A DNA stretch of 64,000 nt from Begonia masoniana (Eukaryota > Streptophyta > Magnoliopsida > Cucurbitales > Begoniaceae). Shown here piece after piece: positions 1 to 11,431 of the stretch. The DNA lies in assembly GCA_022432975.1 (NCBI GenBank), contig CM039509.1, positions 19,995,432 to 20,059,431 on the forward strand, in the 5' to 3' direction. The notes under the pieces were generated by a model, which made no database searches, was not told the origin of the DNA, and saw only the letters and a program-made list of their open reading frames with translations. The position numbers and the translations under genes are program-made. The stretch's first letter is position 1; each line of letters starts with the position of its first letter.

Positions 1-3000
1 TCGTCACCTTCCTCGAACTCTAGCTCTCTCCGTCTCGTGTCAGCATAGCTCTTCTGTCGGCTCTGAGCTACCTCAATGCGCTGTCGGATTATGGCAATCT
101 TCTCTGATGTCTGCCGTAGAATCTCAGGACCAACGATGCTGGCCTCGCCAACCTCGTCCCAATATAGTGGAGATCTACATTTCCGACCATACAACGCCTC
201 ATACGGTGCCATACCAATGGTAGCCTGGAAGCTGTTGTTGTACGAGAACTCGATCAGTGGCAAATACCTGCTCCACGATCCCTAAAACTCCAGCACACAC
301 GCTCTGAGCATATCCTCAAGAATCTGGTTCGTCCTCTCTGTCTGACCATCAGTCTGAGGATGGAACGCTGTGCTGAAATTAAGCTGAGTCCCCATAGCTC
401 TGTGTAAACTCTTCCAGAACTTGGACGTGAATCTCGGATCTCTGTCGGAGACAATAGAAACTGGCACGCCGTGTAATCTGACAATCTCCTGTACATAGAG
501 CTCGGCAAGCTGATCCATAGACGATGTCATCTTCATAGGAAAAAGTGAGCCGACTTTGTCAATCGGTCCACAATAACCCAAATGCCGTCATGGCCTCTCG
601 TAGTCCTCGGGAGCCCCACAATGAAATCCATGGAGATCTGCTCCCACTTCCACTCCGGAATCGGCAGTGGTAAAAGTGTTCCAGCGGGTCTCTGGTGCTC
701 AGCCTTTACCTGCTGACATACTAGGCAGGTCTCAACGTACTTGGCAACCTCCCTCTTCATGTTCGGCCACCAGAAGTGCTGTCTCAAATCCCGGTACATC
801 TTGGTACTTCCCGGGTGCACAGAATATGCCGAAGAATGTGCCTCGGCCAATATCTCCTTCTTTAGATCCTCGTCACTAGGCACGTACCACCTATGCCTGA
901 ACTTCAGAATACCATCCTCTGATAAATGGAAATCTGACGAGTCTCCCAATGTCATGCTCGATCGAAGCTCCATACACTCCGTATCACTCTGCTGAGCCTC
1001 GCGTATACGATCAAGAATAGTTGGCCTGAGAGAAATGTTGGCAAGCATATAGGACAACTCTGCCACTATCTCCACGTCGAATCTCTCAATCTCAGACCGC
1101 AGCGTAACTGACATCGCTGCTAGTGATGGCTGACTCGCAGAAGGCACTCTACTCAATGCATCAGCTACCTTGTTCGCCTTTCCTAGGTGGTACTTGATAT
1201 CAAAATCGTAATCGTTGACGAACTCAAGCCATCGCCTCTGTCGCATATTCAGCTCTTTCTGCATAAATAAGTACTTCAAGCTCTTGTGGTCGGAAAATAT
1301 CTCGCACTGCTGCCCATATAAATAATGCCTCCATATCTTCAGTGCGAAGACCACAGCTGCTAACTCGAGGTCGTGCGTGGGGTAATTCTGCTCGTACGGC
1401 TTCAACTGCCGAGAAACATAAGAAATAACTCTCCCCTCCTGCATCAATACACAACCGAGTCCCACTCCCGATGCATCACAATAAACACTGTATCTTATAC
1501 CTTCATCAGGTAATGCCAGTACTGGAGCGGTGGTCAATCTCTGCTTTAACTCCATAAAACTATCATCACAAGCAGCCGACCATGTAAATCTCTCATTCTT
1601 CCGAGTCAATCGTGTAAGAGGAAGTGCGATCCTCGAGAATCCCTCTATAAACTTCCGATAATAACTGGCCAACCCGAGAAATTCACGCACCTCACGTACG
1701 TTCTTCGGCTGTGGCCAATCTCTGACCACCTGAATCTTGCTCGGATCCACAGAAACTCCGTCCTATGATATAATATGGCCAAGGAAGCTCACCCTGTCAA
1801 GCCAGAACTCGCACTTCGAAAACTTTGGATACAGATAGTGCTGACATAGGGTCCTTAGAACAATCCTCAAATGCTCCTCGTGTTCTTCCTTCGTTTTAGA
1901 GTAGATCAATATGTCGTCGATGAAAACCACCACGAACTTGTCCAGATACTCCTTGAAGACACGGTTCATCAAGTCCATAAACGCTGCAGGGGCATTAGTA
2001 AGTCCAAATGACATGACAAGGAACTCATAATGCCCATACCTCGTTCGGAATGCCGTCTTCTGAATATCATCCCTCCGGACCTTCAGCTGATAATAACCCG
2101 AGCGTAGGTCGATCCTGGAAAACACTCGGGCACCCTGCAGCTGATCAAATAAATCGTCAATCCGGGGCAGTGGGTACTTATTCTTCAATGTGAGCTTATT
2201 CAGCTCCCTGTAATCGATACACATCCTGAGGGTCCCGTCTTTCTTCTTGACAAACAGAACGGGCGCACCCCAGGGTGAAACGCTGGGTCGAATAAAACCC
2301 TTCTCCAGTAACTCGTCAAGCTGAGTCCTCAACTCTCTTAACTCAGCTGGTGCCAACCGGTAAGGGTTCTTGAACCTTGGCGCAGAGTTTGGATAGACAT
2401 CAATAGTGAATTCGATCTCCCGGTCTGGTGGTAAACCGGGAAGATCATCAAGGAATATGCCAGAGAACTCTCTAACAACAGGAATATCGCTCGGCTTCAG
2501 TCCGCTGAGCAACTGAACATCAAAAACTGAGGCCAAATAATTAGAGCACGCACCTTTGAACTGCTCGTTGACCTCCATAGCATAAGAAATAGGCGAGCTA
2601 CTCAGTCGGTTCATCGCCTGATAGGAAAACTCTGCTCTGTCCGGGGGTCGGAAGGTCACAATCCCGGAGCGACAATCGATGGTGGCGAAGTGCTGTGCTA
2701 GCCAGTCCATCCCCAAAATAAGGTCGTACCGCTCTATGCCCATAACGATCAGACGTGCGTAGAGGGTAACGCTCCCAACCGAAATAATATTCCCCTGAAT
2801 AACATGACTGGACTGCATACGCCCTCCTGAGGGCAGCAATACCCTATACTCGCACTCTGCCGACTCAGACTCTAACCCCAATCTAGCCATACATGCAGTC
2901 GATACGAAGGAGTGCGTAGCTCCAATATCCATCAAAGTAAACACAGTAGCGCCCATAAGCAAAATAGTATCTGCAATCACGGCAGGCTGAGCCTCGTCAT

Positions 3001-4054
3001 CAACATCGTCAGGCCCGATAAACGCAAAAACCCTGGGCATAACCCTCCTCTGATCATCGCCTGGTAGATCTCGACCCGGATGCGGGCAATCTCTAACAAA
3101 ATGGCCGACTCCACCACATCTGTAGCATTTATTAGAGCCAACACGGCACTCGCCACTATGTTCTTTCTGGCACAAGGGGCACCATGGCATCTGAGAAGCC
3201 CCCTGTATCTGCTTCCCCTTACCCCGATCATTACCTCCCTCGAGAGGTCTCTTCACACCCCGCTGCTGTGGTTTGGGCGGTGCTCTGGGCTGCCAACCTC
3301 GGCTCTGCGACTGAGGTCGTATCTCGCGGAAGAAGCCCTTAGCTGGCTCCCTCGGCCTAATACAAGTGGCTCTGGCAGCCTCAATATCCAGAGCTCTGGC
3401 TGTAATATCAGAATATGCCGCATCAATAATACCTGAGACTACCACGTGCATCCGAATCTCCGGATTAAGTCCCTCCATAAAGTGGTGCACCTTCTCCTCA
3501 TTATCGCTGACAAGGCGAGGTGCGAATCGTGATAAAGCCTCAAATCTCCGAATATAATCTGCAACTGAACCAGTCTGCTTCAGCTGCATAAACTCGTTCC
3601 TCTTGGCCACTCTCACCGTGCGGCTGAAATACTTATCGAAGAATAGAAACTTGAACCGATCCCAAGTCATCACAGATACATCCGTCGTCACCTTGATCGA
3701 GTCCCACCAGAAACGGGCATCCATCGCTAAATGAAAGGTAGCATACTCCACCTTGCTCCCGTTCCCTACCTCGGCGTAAGCTAACATGTCCTCCATAACT
3801 CGGATCCATTCATCGGCTCGTGTCGGATCCGATGACTGGCCCTCGAATACTGGAGGCCGTAGGCTTTGAAACCTCTGCATACCCTGATTACTGGGGACTA
3901 TCAGCTTCTGAGCCCTCTGATTCTCTCGCTGGTTCTCTCGATTCACTAGGTCTGTAATTTGTTGTGCTTGCCGGTCCATATGCTGAGACTGGCGGTCAAT
4001 CAACTCCGTAAGTCGATCCATCGCGTCATCTCTAGGATCTCTTCCCCGAACCAT
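1..4054 (-). pseudogene. gag-pol: gag-pol polyprotein of element A, broken
   Basis: The start chosen is the ATG at 4054 ([10 protein letters not shown]), just after a predicted mini-intron; the further 16 residues open upstream (to 4102) would be intronic or leader. Visible in order: Gag with a Retrotrans_gag-type core; one CCHC knuckle ([15 protein letters not shown]); protease (DIGATHSF, where the family usually has DTGA or DSGA); reverse transcriptase with FIDDILIY; RNase H ([11 protein letters not shown]); integrase HHCC zinc region, then core with DRDPRF and TDGQTERT. Breaks: an in-frame TAG at 1763-1765 after FLGHIIS, a one-base frameshift in a T run near 540, and a TAG at 282-284. Both TAGs stand where sister copies have a sense codon, CAG in the second case. 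The end of pol is beyond position 1. Not functional as it stands. Confidence 0.93.
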
Positions 4055-4067
4055 ATTTATAAAACTC

Positions 4068-4130
4068 CTATAAAATTCAAACAAGTAATCTCTAAGAAAC
4101 AAAATCGAATAAAGGTGTAAACAGACTTAC
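4068..4130 (-). other. Predicted 63-nt leader mini-intron of A
   Basis: On the minus strand the leader reads CT|GTAAGT at 4130 and TTTTATAG|GAG ending at 4068, 14 nt before the gag ATG at 4054. The same arrangement, 61-71 nt long, lies just before gag in B, C, E and F. It is short for a plant intron, so this is a prediction from conserved signals. Confidence 0.55.
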
Positions 4131-4201
4131 AGTTGATGAAGGATGTCCGCGTAGTGGCTGTGCAGTCGAGCAGTCTACAGAATCGATTTTAAAACCCGGG
4201 G

Positions 4202-4213
4202 GCTCTGATACCA
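4202..4213 (-). promoter_or_regulatory. Primer-binding site of A (initiator tRNA-Met)
   Basis: The minus strand reads TGGTATCAGAGC, complementary to the 3' end of plant initiator tRNA-Met, four bases from the LTR end. It primes minus-strand DNA synthesis and fixes the element's orientation. Confidence 0.92.
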
Positions 4214-4511
4214 TATTTGTAACACCCCTAATACTGTACCCATTTATCCCGTATAATTTTTTTTTTTTTTTTTTACCTTCCTATACTTTAAATAAAACTT
4301 TGTGCGGAATCTAAACTGAAGTTGAAATCAGAACTGAAATCGGAATTAAAACTGAACTTTAAAAGCATTTAAAACAAAACCTTTAAATAACAATTAAAAC
4401 ATTTAATAAAACATTTAGTAACAAATAAAAGAAGGGAGGGCAGAATCGGAATTCTGCCCTCAAAATTGGCAGCGACCAGTGCAGCGACTGGTCGCTGCGT
4501 CGCTGCGCCGA

Positions 4512-4974
4512 GGCAGCGATCGATCTCTGCGCTGCAGCAGAGATCGATCGCTGCATTGCTTCATAGCACCAGCGATCGATCTCTGCTGCAGAGCAGAGAT
4601 CGATCGCTGCAGCTTTACAAGCAAGCAGCGATCGATCTCTGCTCTGCAGCAGAGATCGATCGCTGCACACATTGCAGCCATCCCCTCCTTCAAACACTCC
4701 AACACTTCATGCTTCACAAACACATCAATTAACTCTCTGGAAATCTGAATTCCAGAGAGCAAAATCCTTTTACATCACACCTCCCAAGCAGCGATCACCT
4801 TAAGCGATCGGACTCCTCTTTCCTTTCCCCTTCTTTCCTTCTTCTCTTCCTTCAGCTTGTGTTTAACACTTTGCTCTCTCCAGAGAGCAAAACATATTTC
4901 AGCTCTCTGGAATTCGGTTTCCAGAGAGCAAACATTCACACAACACCTCTCTGGAATCCAATTCCAGAGAGCAA
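4512..4974 (-). repeat. Hairpin-rich block in the A LTR
   Basis: Three near-perfect inverted repeats stand in a row (about 4512-4554, 4571-4612, 4625-4667), each a GCGATCGATCTCTGC arm meeting its complement. Four more follow with arms of the GCTCTCTGGAA / TTCCAGAGAGC type (4733-4760, 4869-4891, 4901-4930, 4946-4974). In sense the block lies about 250-750 bp before the LTR end. The C and D LTRs have comparable blocks at a similar position. Confidence 0.85.
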
Positions 4975-5442
4975 ATATACACATTTTAATATCCCTTTCA
5001 TTTTACTCATCAATATTCACAATCAATTCACGACTTCAATCCCTCGTGAACGTGTTCTAAACTCGATAGTATGGCGGCGGACTTGGCGAAGTCCAACTGC
5101 GTGGATAGCTCTAAAAACCGAGCTATCCGTAACAACCTACAAACAACATTTCAAAACATTTTCATTTAACTTAGACATTTAAACCAAAACATTTCATAAC
5201 GTTTATCAAAACAGTTTAAACAAAGACGTTTTACATACATTTACCAAAACGTTATCTAACTCCTATCCAGATCCAAACAACCTAAATATTCTATACAATT
5301 ATCAGATCAAAACATCCCAAAATAACCCCAGAGTCCATACATACATCCCCACGGGTCAAAACGCGCCTCGACTGGTCAGCGCACTCCCACGGCCATCATC
5401 CATCAGCTGCTCCTACGTCAGGAGGAGGAATATCATCCTCAC

Positions 5443-6478
5443 CTGGGTCAACGTAACCTAGAACGTCACCTACACCATACAGACACATATGAGATATTGA
5501 AATCTCAATAAGCTTCGTAAATGCAGCTGCATGCGTGCTTATGCCATTCAGAAAACGTGCAGATTACAGATTCATATTCAGATACATTTTCATTCTTTTC
5601 ATTACGTCACAGACAGATTGTTACCGAGATATCAGCCCTCTAAATGGAAAGGATACATTCCGCGGTCGAACTACCACTTTCCACCTAGAGGAGGGGGGTA
5701 CATGCTCACAAACCCTACAGCCATGCCTGAGCCCCACCTCGCGTAACCAGATACAGATACAGATACAGATTACGTACATTAATTACAGAGGTTCATTTCT
5801 TTCCTTAAAACACGTGCGGAAATCCATTTTCTATGACATTTGAAATACGTGATGCATGAACAGTTAATCCGCGGAAAGTAAACAAACAGCATACATATCA
5901 ACAAGACAATACAACATAACCTATAAACAACCAACCTAACTACCCAACCTAAACAACGTAAAACAAGGAACCCTCAAGGATCCTTGATACGACGACGAGG
6001 TATGGTGTAGACCTTTCGGTCAAGCAAGTCACGAGAACTTACCTTGAGCGCGCTAGATCTCAAGCTTCGTCCACTGGAGTCGCGTGTCTGAGGTAAAACA
6101 CGATATTTGCCGTTAAAACCGAATTAAGCTATTAAACATCCAAATTACAAAATCCTCAATTAACGAATTCTCCTAAATTCTCCACTTAGCTATTTAGAGC
6201 ATTTCGAACGTTAATTAAAGCTTTATAGTCCAAAATCTCTAGTTACGAGTTTTTCCTAAAAACCCGACATTTTACCGATTTATAACTTTTTCGCAAATTG
6301 ACTTTTCTTCGTCCAATAACGTCCAACATGTTCAACATATACATAATTACAGCTAACCTATTAATTACGAGCCCTAATTCGCGTTTTTAACGAAAATCGA
6401 TCGAAACCCTAATTGAAACCCTAATCCTAAATCGAACCGAAAACTCAGAATAAATGCTCAGAGACCGAAGCTGCATAC
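5443..6478 (-). other. Predicted splice cascade in the A LTR
   Basis: Sense order on the minus strand: donor CTAG|GTATGC at 6478; acceptor ACCTCAG ending at 6088; exon of 45 nt (6087-6043); donor CAAG|GTAAGT at 6042; acceptor GGTGTAG ending at 5470; microexon of 27 nt (5469-5443); donor CCAG|GTGAGG at 5442. Predicted introns are 391 and 573 nt. The order and the 45-nt exon recur in C, D and F. Confidence 0.6.
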
Positions 6479-6645
6479 CTAGGGTAGCGAGAGAAGGAAG
6501 AATCGCGAAGAACGGAAGTCGAACGGAGGAGAAACGGAGTCGGAACAGGGAAGGGCGTCGGCGGCCGCGAGGGAGAAAGCTCTCTGTGCTTTCGTGAAAC
6601 CCAGAGAAGAAAGAGAGAAGTGAGGGAGAGAGGAAGAAACTTATG

Positions 6646-6657
6646 ATTTTATAAAAT
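6646..6657 (-). promoter_or_regulatory. TATA-like box of the A LTR
   Basis: The minus strand reads ATTTTATAAAATC, followed downstream by a long CT-rich, ATG-free stretch (about 6640 to 6480) that looks like a plant 5' untranslated exon. The transcription start would lie near 6620. Confidence 0.5.
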
Positions 6658-6784
6658 TTGTTTGGAAGATTACCAAAATGCCCTTAGCTCTTGTTTCGTC
6701 TTTCGTTTCGTTAATCGTCCAACGATCTGGATTCACCCAGTCTCCATATTTCACCAATATATCCAACTTATTATTTGAGACTTA

Positions 6785-6985
6785 CTAAAACCGTCCGTTC
6801 GCAATTCGGACCTCGTTTACTATTTTTACGAGAACGTCTTTTACATTACGAAAAGTGTATTTACTCGGAATATCGTGTTTGATCTCTGAAAATTCCCGTA
6901 AATTCATTAAAATTCTTATTATTCGATAGAATCGTAATGGCGTTTTTATTTTGTGAAACGGACCTGGTTTGACATATTTACCAAA
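6785..6985 (-). promoter_or_regulatory. Duplicated GGTCCG...CGGA module in A U3
   Basis: Two copies of a module with the core GGTCCG, then A/T-rich bases, then CGGA and GTTTTA lie about 80-130 and 240 bp from the sense start of the LTR (best copy 6785-6818). C, D and E LTRs have the same pair at matching positions. Possibly transcription-factor sites; function unknown. Confidence 0.45.
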
Positions 6986-7067
6986 AAAAATGCCATTAAA
7001 TAATGAAATAATAATATAACATAATATATTCAAAAACCCGTACAAGCCGGGTATTACAGGCCCAATC

Positions 7068-7161
7068 TCCAAAGCAGACAATATCTTGCTGAGAAAAGGA
7101 GTCGTTATATATGCACACGAGGTGTTCGATGAAATGCCGAATAGGATAAGCTGAATTCTAG
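7068..7161 (+). pseudogene. Scrap of a pentatricopeptide-repeat (PPR) gene
   Basis: One frame reads NILLRKGVVIYAHEVFDEMP, then NRIS, a TGA, and ILGGYL. This follows the plant PLS-type PPR pattern in which VFDEMP is followed by R, SW and I-GY. The stop sits where the pattern has Trp. Only about 30 codons remain, between the right end of element A and a truncated LTR. It is either the remnant of the locus A inserted into or a captured gene piece. A chance match is unlikely given VFDEMP plus the correctly spaced GGY, but the piece is short. Confidence 0.6.
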
Positions 7162-7164
7162 GAG

Positions 7165-8575
7165 GTTACCTTAGTGAGGAATTTAGCTAGTTTTGGAATT
7201 CAGATTATCTAGGATTGATTTTTACATTCAAATGTGAAATGTCTTAGGTGAAAAGAAGCAAAGTGAAGGCACGACTCGCTAAAGGATTCTAGTAAGTGGC
7301 TGTTAGGGTCTCAGCCATTAAGGCCCTACATCACAAGGGTACTAAGAAATTAGTTTGGATGATTAAATGTTGATTATGATCTGTTGAGCGTTATGTTATG
7401 ATGAGTAGAGTAGCATTATGGTATGACATATGACGGATGATTCATTTTTTTTAGTATGATGTTCCCTTGTGCACTTACGTACATGCATCATGTTTCTCCA
7501 TCGACATAGGAAATGTTTTGCATGCATGATTTATGTAATGAAAAATGTAATGAGAAGACATGAAATTGAATGTATGAAAATATTAAGTGAGTGATGGGGT
7601 GGTATGGCCATGTTAATAAAACTGTCCATCTTGAGGGACCATGATCACTGTCCATGTATTGGACCATGAATACTGTCCGTAAGGACCATGTACACGCACC
7701 TTGCCTACTCCCCAGCACGATTCCCTCCTTAATCCATGTCAAGTGAAAGATGAAACAAGAACATGAACACGAACATGATTTTCAAGAAGCATGCATTCAT
7801 AAGCATTTCAGTATATGTTGCACTCCTTACTAAGCATTAGGCTTATAGTTTAAACCTTATGATGTAGGTGAGGACCTCAAACCGGTTGATGATGTCTAAG
7901 TAAGGTTGCTGTATGGTTCTCATGGTGGGGTTTGGTAGCTGAGTGGTGATTTTGACCAGTGGGATGTTGCTCATGACAGGTTTTAGTATAGTCCATGACA
8001 TAGAGGCATAAGTAGGATAAGATCTTTTTACGATGACAAATACTGAAATGGCTTAATACTGTTTATGATTTGAAACAGATTTTAAGATTTAAAGTTTTCA
8101 CCCGTTCTTTTAAGTCTTCCGCTATGCGTTCAAATTGTAATTTATGACTTGTTTTCTTTCAGGAAGAAGATCTAAATACATAAGAGTTAGAGAGTTAAAG
8201 TGTCGACCCCGGTCGATTTCCTTACATGTCGTCCTATTTCTAAAGGGGTTGATTTAACTTTATAGAAGCCTTGAGGGAGTAGAAGTGTTAACCTCGACCG
8301 AAATAATATGTCATCCGAACATGAAAAGGTGAAGTCCAGAGAGGGTTGGGGTGTTAGCCTCGACCGATATCCCTAGATGTAGCGGTAGGTGTTAACTGTA
8401 GATGTATCGGTTGATATTTTCGGTGGATGTAATCGGTCAATATTTTCGGTAGATGTAATCGGTCAATATTCTAGGCAGATGTAATTGGTTGATGTCGTTC
8501 GGCAGAGGTGTCGTTCGACTGATGTTGAGTGTAGATATTAATCGGTCGATGTTTATTCGGCTGAGTGAATTTTTG
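7165..8575 (+). mobile_element. 5'-truncated LTR of the F/G family, fused to the C LTR
   Basis: This resembles the plus-strand solo LTR G: the GGCCCTACATC block near 7322, the CTCCTTAATCC block near 7720, an acceptor CCTTATGATGTAG|GTGAGG at 7856-7872, and TCTTCCGCTA near 8119. A degenerate repeat follows (8380-8560; GATGTAATCGGTCAATATT and variants), related to the 62500-63060 repeats of G. It lacks the LTR start and end, and near 8576 it passes without a gap into the last 217 bp of a C-type LTR. Confidence 0.7.
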
Positions 8576-8792
8576 GCCGATCGATCGCCCCTTGTTTTCT
8601 TGTTTTGGACAGTTTGCCCTCTGCATTTTACACTGCATTTATTCCTCAGCTTAATTCATGGTTTTATTCAACGATTTTAAACAATTTCAAGAACCCGAGA
8701 CTTCGATTTAGTGTGAAGCCAAAATTTGATGAGGGTTATAAAAAAGAAAGAAAATTTACGGGAAATCAAGGGTACAGATAAGGGCCGTCACA
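8576..8792 (+). repeat. Remnant of the C 5' LTR (3' end only)
   Basis: It matches the last part of the 3' LTR (55735-55944) almost base for base, starting at the CGATCGATCGCCCC hairpin arm, and ends GGGCCGTCACA beside the PBS. The first 2.3 kb is replaced by F/G-family LTR sequence. Confidence 0.85.
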
Positions 8793-8795
8793 GTA

Positions 8796-8807
8796 TGGTA
8801 TTAGAGC
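8796..8807 (+). promoter_or_regulatory. Primer-binding site of C
   Basis: TGGTATTAGAGC, one base different from the initiator tRNA-Met complement, three bases after the LTR end. The single C-to-T change is likely post-insertion decay. Confidence 0.88.
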
Positions 8808-9445
8808 CCCCGGGTTTTAAATCAGTTCTGTAGACTGCTTGATTGTGCAAGCCACTACACGGACATGCTTTGTAACACCTGAGATTTCTCTAATGCGTAT
8901 AGGCTTAGGAGTAAACGATTAGAGGGTTGATAGGTTGGAAACCATGAAATGTGAAGTGGGAGTTTGACAAGTCCACCTAAAATGTGATTGGTGGAAAAGT
9001 TGGGTTTGAAAAGTCTAATACTTTACACCAATTTGACTTAGTAAAATTGGATTAATTAATGGTGTTTTAAGGAGGGTTTTGGCGTTGGTTTTAAAGAGAG
9101 TAAGTGAGAGAGAGAGTTTGAAATGTCAAACTTGTGTGATTGGTGGAAATTGGTGTTTGAAAGTCAAACAACCAATGGTAAAATTGTGTGAATGAATAAA
9201 TGAAATAAATGGTTGGTAAAGGAAATGAAAAGTGGTGGTGTTTGGGCGTTGAAATTGCAATGGAAAAGGGAGGGCTTTAAGGTAATTTTTACATGGTTAT
9301 TAATTATTATTATTAATTGATTAAATAAAAAGAGAAAAAGGTGTGGTTTTCTTTCATTCTTCTTCCTCCCATCGTGCCTCTCTTCCTCTCCTCCATAGCC
9401 GCCTCCCTTCCTCCTCCTTTCTTCATTTGTTCATGTGATTTCAAG

Positions 9446-10748
9446 GTAAGTTTAATTGGGTTTTTATTTATATGCATGTGGATGAAGTTTGTGAATGCTT
9501 TGAAAGGATTTGGTTGAGTTTTGTGGATGTTTGAAAACCTAGGGTTAGGGATTCCGAATTTTGACTTCTAATTGGTTGTTTTCCTTCTAATTTGGTGGAT
9601 TTGGTTGTTGAATGAATAGATTAGGTGGTTAGGAGGTTAGATTGAAGATTTGAAAGTAAATTGGTAAAAACCCGATTTTATACATTGCTGGCCGATTCTG
9701 TATTCGTGCAATCTGGATTAGTTAAGTGATTTATTTGGTTGATTTAAGCATTTCAATGGATAGTAGACGTGTAGAGCTTTCCGAGTTGGGGTGGCACGTC
9801 GAAATCCGTTGAAAAACGAGGAAGTTATGGCCGTTTAAAGTTGGACATCGGTAATTTGTACAAAAACCGGGTTTAGGTGTTTAGATGTGAGAGCTGTTTA
9901 GTTGTTGGTTAGTTTTAGTTTTAGTTTTAGTTAGAAAATCTTTTAGAGTTTATTGAAAGCTTATCGATTAGAGTTTCCGTGATTTTAGGTCGTCGGACGA
10001 GTGATTTGGACGGTAATTGGACAAGTGATTTGGACGAGCATTCAGGTAAGTAGTGGTAGCTTTTACTTCGCCTTCGGGCCTACACCATAGAATGGTAGGG
10101 TTATTTATTTCGTGTTGCGTTGTGTTGTTGTTTCGTGTGGTTTGGCATCTTTGAAGCATGCATCAGGTATAGCACGTTAGGTACGCTTAATGGCATTGTT
10201 TGGCATTGTGAGCGAGCACGAATGTAAGCAAATAAAGTTAATTGTAAATGCATCTCGAATAGTGTGCCTTGTCTGGCTGAGGTTGCTGGTAGTAGCACCC
10301 CGAGGGGACTCTATGAGAGATGACCGGCTAAAGCACATATTGCATTTCGAATGGTGTGCCTTGTCGGGCTGAGGTTGCTGGTAGTAGCACCCCGATGGGA
10401 ACTCCATGAGAAATGACCGGCTAAAACAAGAGATCCTGAATAGTGTGCCTTGTCGGGCTGAGGTTGCTGGTAGTAGCACCCCGAGGGGACCTCTATGATG
10501 GATGACTGGCAAAACATGAAATTCTGAATAGGGCGCCTTGTCGGGCTGAGGTTGCTGGTAGTAGCACCCCGAGGGGTCCTCTATGAAGAATTAAACAATT
10601 AAAGCAATGAACAGCAAATAAGCACAACTGAGTGATAGAAACTGCATGTGTTAGGTTGATTGCATCATGAGTCGCCTTTGTTTGCCCTACTTGCTAAGCA
10701 GGCTTATTTTTTTGTGTTCTGTGGTGTAGGTGATGAAGCGTTCTCAGG
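9446..10748 (+). other. Predicted splice cascade in the B 5' LTR
   Basis: Donor CAAG|GTAAGT at 9446; acceptor GATTTTAG ending 9988; exon 57 nt (9989-10045); donor TCAG|GTAAGT at 10046; acceptor GGTGTAG ending 10729, preceded by the branch-region block TACTTGCTAAGC; microexon 18 nt (10730-10747); donor TCAG|GTGAGC at 10748. Introns are 543 and 684 nt. Acceptor 2 has a good T-rich tract. Both donors AG|GTAAGT are perfect consensus. Confidence 0.65.
10257..10600 (+). repeat. Four-copy ~90-bp minisatellite in the B 5' LTR
   Basis: Units begin near 10257, 10346, 10437 and 10526 with GAAT(A/G)GTGTGCCTTGTC, each carrying TGAGGTTGCTGGTAGTAGCA. The array lies wholly in predicted intron 2. The same four copies occur in the 3' LTR. 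Confidence 0.88.
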
Positions 10749-11281
10749 TGAGCTCGAGAGAGACGACCAGGATTAGTAGCGGTCGGTGATACATGGAGCT
10801 TGCCGGTTTGTGCATTTGTCGGGGCGCTTCGACCTAGTTCTCGGAGTGTGGTTCGTATTGGAGTTGTAAAGGTCTATGGTTAGTTTTGTGAGTTGATTGA
10901 GTGGATATGTTTTGTGGTGGTTTTCTGGTTGGAGTTGGTGGTTGTATGTTTATTTTGTGGTTTGATATTTGGGGTATGATATGTGTGGGAGTTTTGGGTT
11001 TTGTGGTGGATTTGTATAGATTTTATTTTGTAGTTGGAGATATTTTGGTTAGTTTGGTTAGTCTGGATTGATGTTTATAGAATTGGGTGATACTGGTTGA
11101 ATTGTGATTTTAAACGTTGTTTATTTTCAGGTTTTGGATTTCGAAACTTTTAGGCGTTATATTGCCGTTTTTTTTTTAAGTCAAATATTTTATGAAAATT
11201 ATTTTAAATTTCCAATTTAAACGCGGGGTTGGCTAGCAAAGTAGCGCACCGAGCCGGGGTGGGTTCGGGGGCGTTACAAGT

Positions 11282-11293
11282 TGGTATCAGAGC
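11282..11293 (+). promoter_or_regulatory. Primer-binding site of B (initiator tRNA-Met)
   Basis: TGGTATCAGAGC, exact complement of the initiator tRNA-Met end, three bases after the LTR. Confidence 0.94.
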
Positions 11294-11357
11294 TTTAGTG
11301 GTCGAAACGTTCAGAGAATTACCCGACAATGCCGTCGTGCAACGTGCTTCACCGACT

Positions 11358-11419
11358 GTAAGTATTCTTTCCTTTAGCTAGTTTTATATCTAAGTGAGAT
11401 TGTTTTGAATTGTATACAG
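11358..11419 (+). other. Predicted 62-nt leader mini-intron of B
   Basis: GACT|GTAAGT at 11358 and TGTATACAG|GATT ending 11419, with the gag ATG 12 nt later at 11432. Same place and near-same length as in A, C, E and F. Confidence 0.55.
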
Positions 11420-11431
11420 GATTAAGGTACA

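Larger units (their letters stand above)
1..7058 (-). mobile_element. Element A: Ty3/gypsy chromovirus-like retrotransposon, 3' end outside window
   Basis: Read on the minus strand: 5' LTR (7058 to 4218), primer-binding site, short leader, then gag-pol running off the left edge. The LTR ends are TGTAATACCC and GGGTGTTACA (read in sense). The pol order protease, reverse transcriptase, RNase H, integrase is that of Ty3/gypsy, and the long LTR (2.84 kb), single frame and Met-tRNA priming fit the Tekay/Del chromovirus clade. Its LTR and pol are close to element D. Its 3' LTR and left target duplication are not in the window; the base pairs next to its right end are GGCCC. Confidence 0.93.
4218..7058 (-). 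repeat. 5' LTR of element A (2841 bp)
   Basis: Bounded by TGTAACACCC at 4218 and GGGTATTACA ending at 7058, imperfect inverted termini typical of these elements. In sense it starts like the D LTR at 36423, confirming the family. It holds a TATA-like box near 6650, a CT-rich first exon with no ATG, the predicted splice cascade (5443-6478), and a hairpin-rich block (4512-4974). The equivalent left LTR is outside the window, so insertion age cannot be read. Confidence 0.9.
8871..11278 (+). repeat. 5' LTR of element B (2408 bp)
   Basis: Starts TGTAACACCTGAG and ends GGGGGCGTTACA, followed at once by the PBS. A TATA-like TTAAATAAAAAG near 9323 precedes a CT-rich exon (about 9350-9445). It contains the predicted splice cascade 9446-10748 and a four-copy minisatellite 10257-10600. 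It pairs with 30916-33326. Confidence 0.93.

Noticed and set aside
4466..4762. Overlapping frames of 88-104 codons on both strands
   Set aside because: They are by-products of the inverted repeats GCGATCGATC...; the same words translate in several frames.
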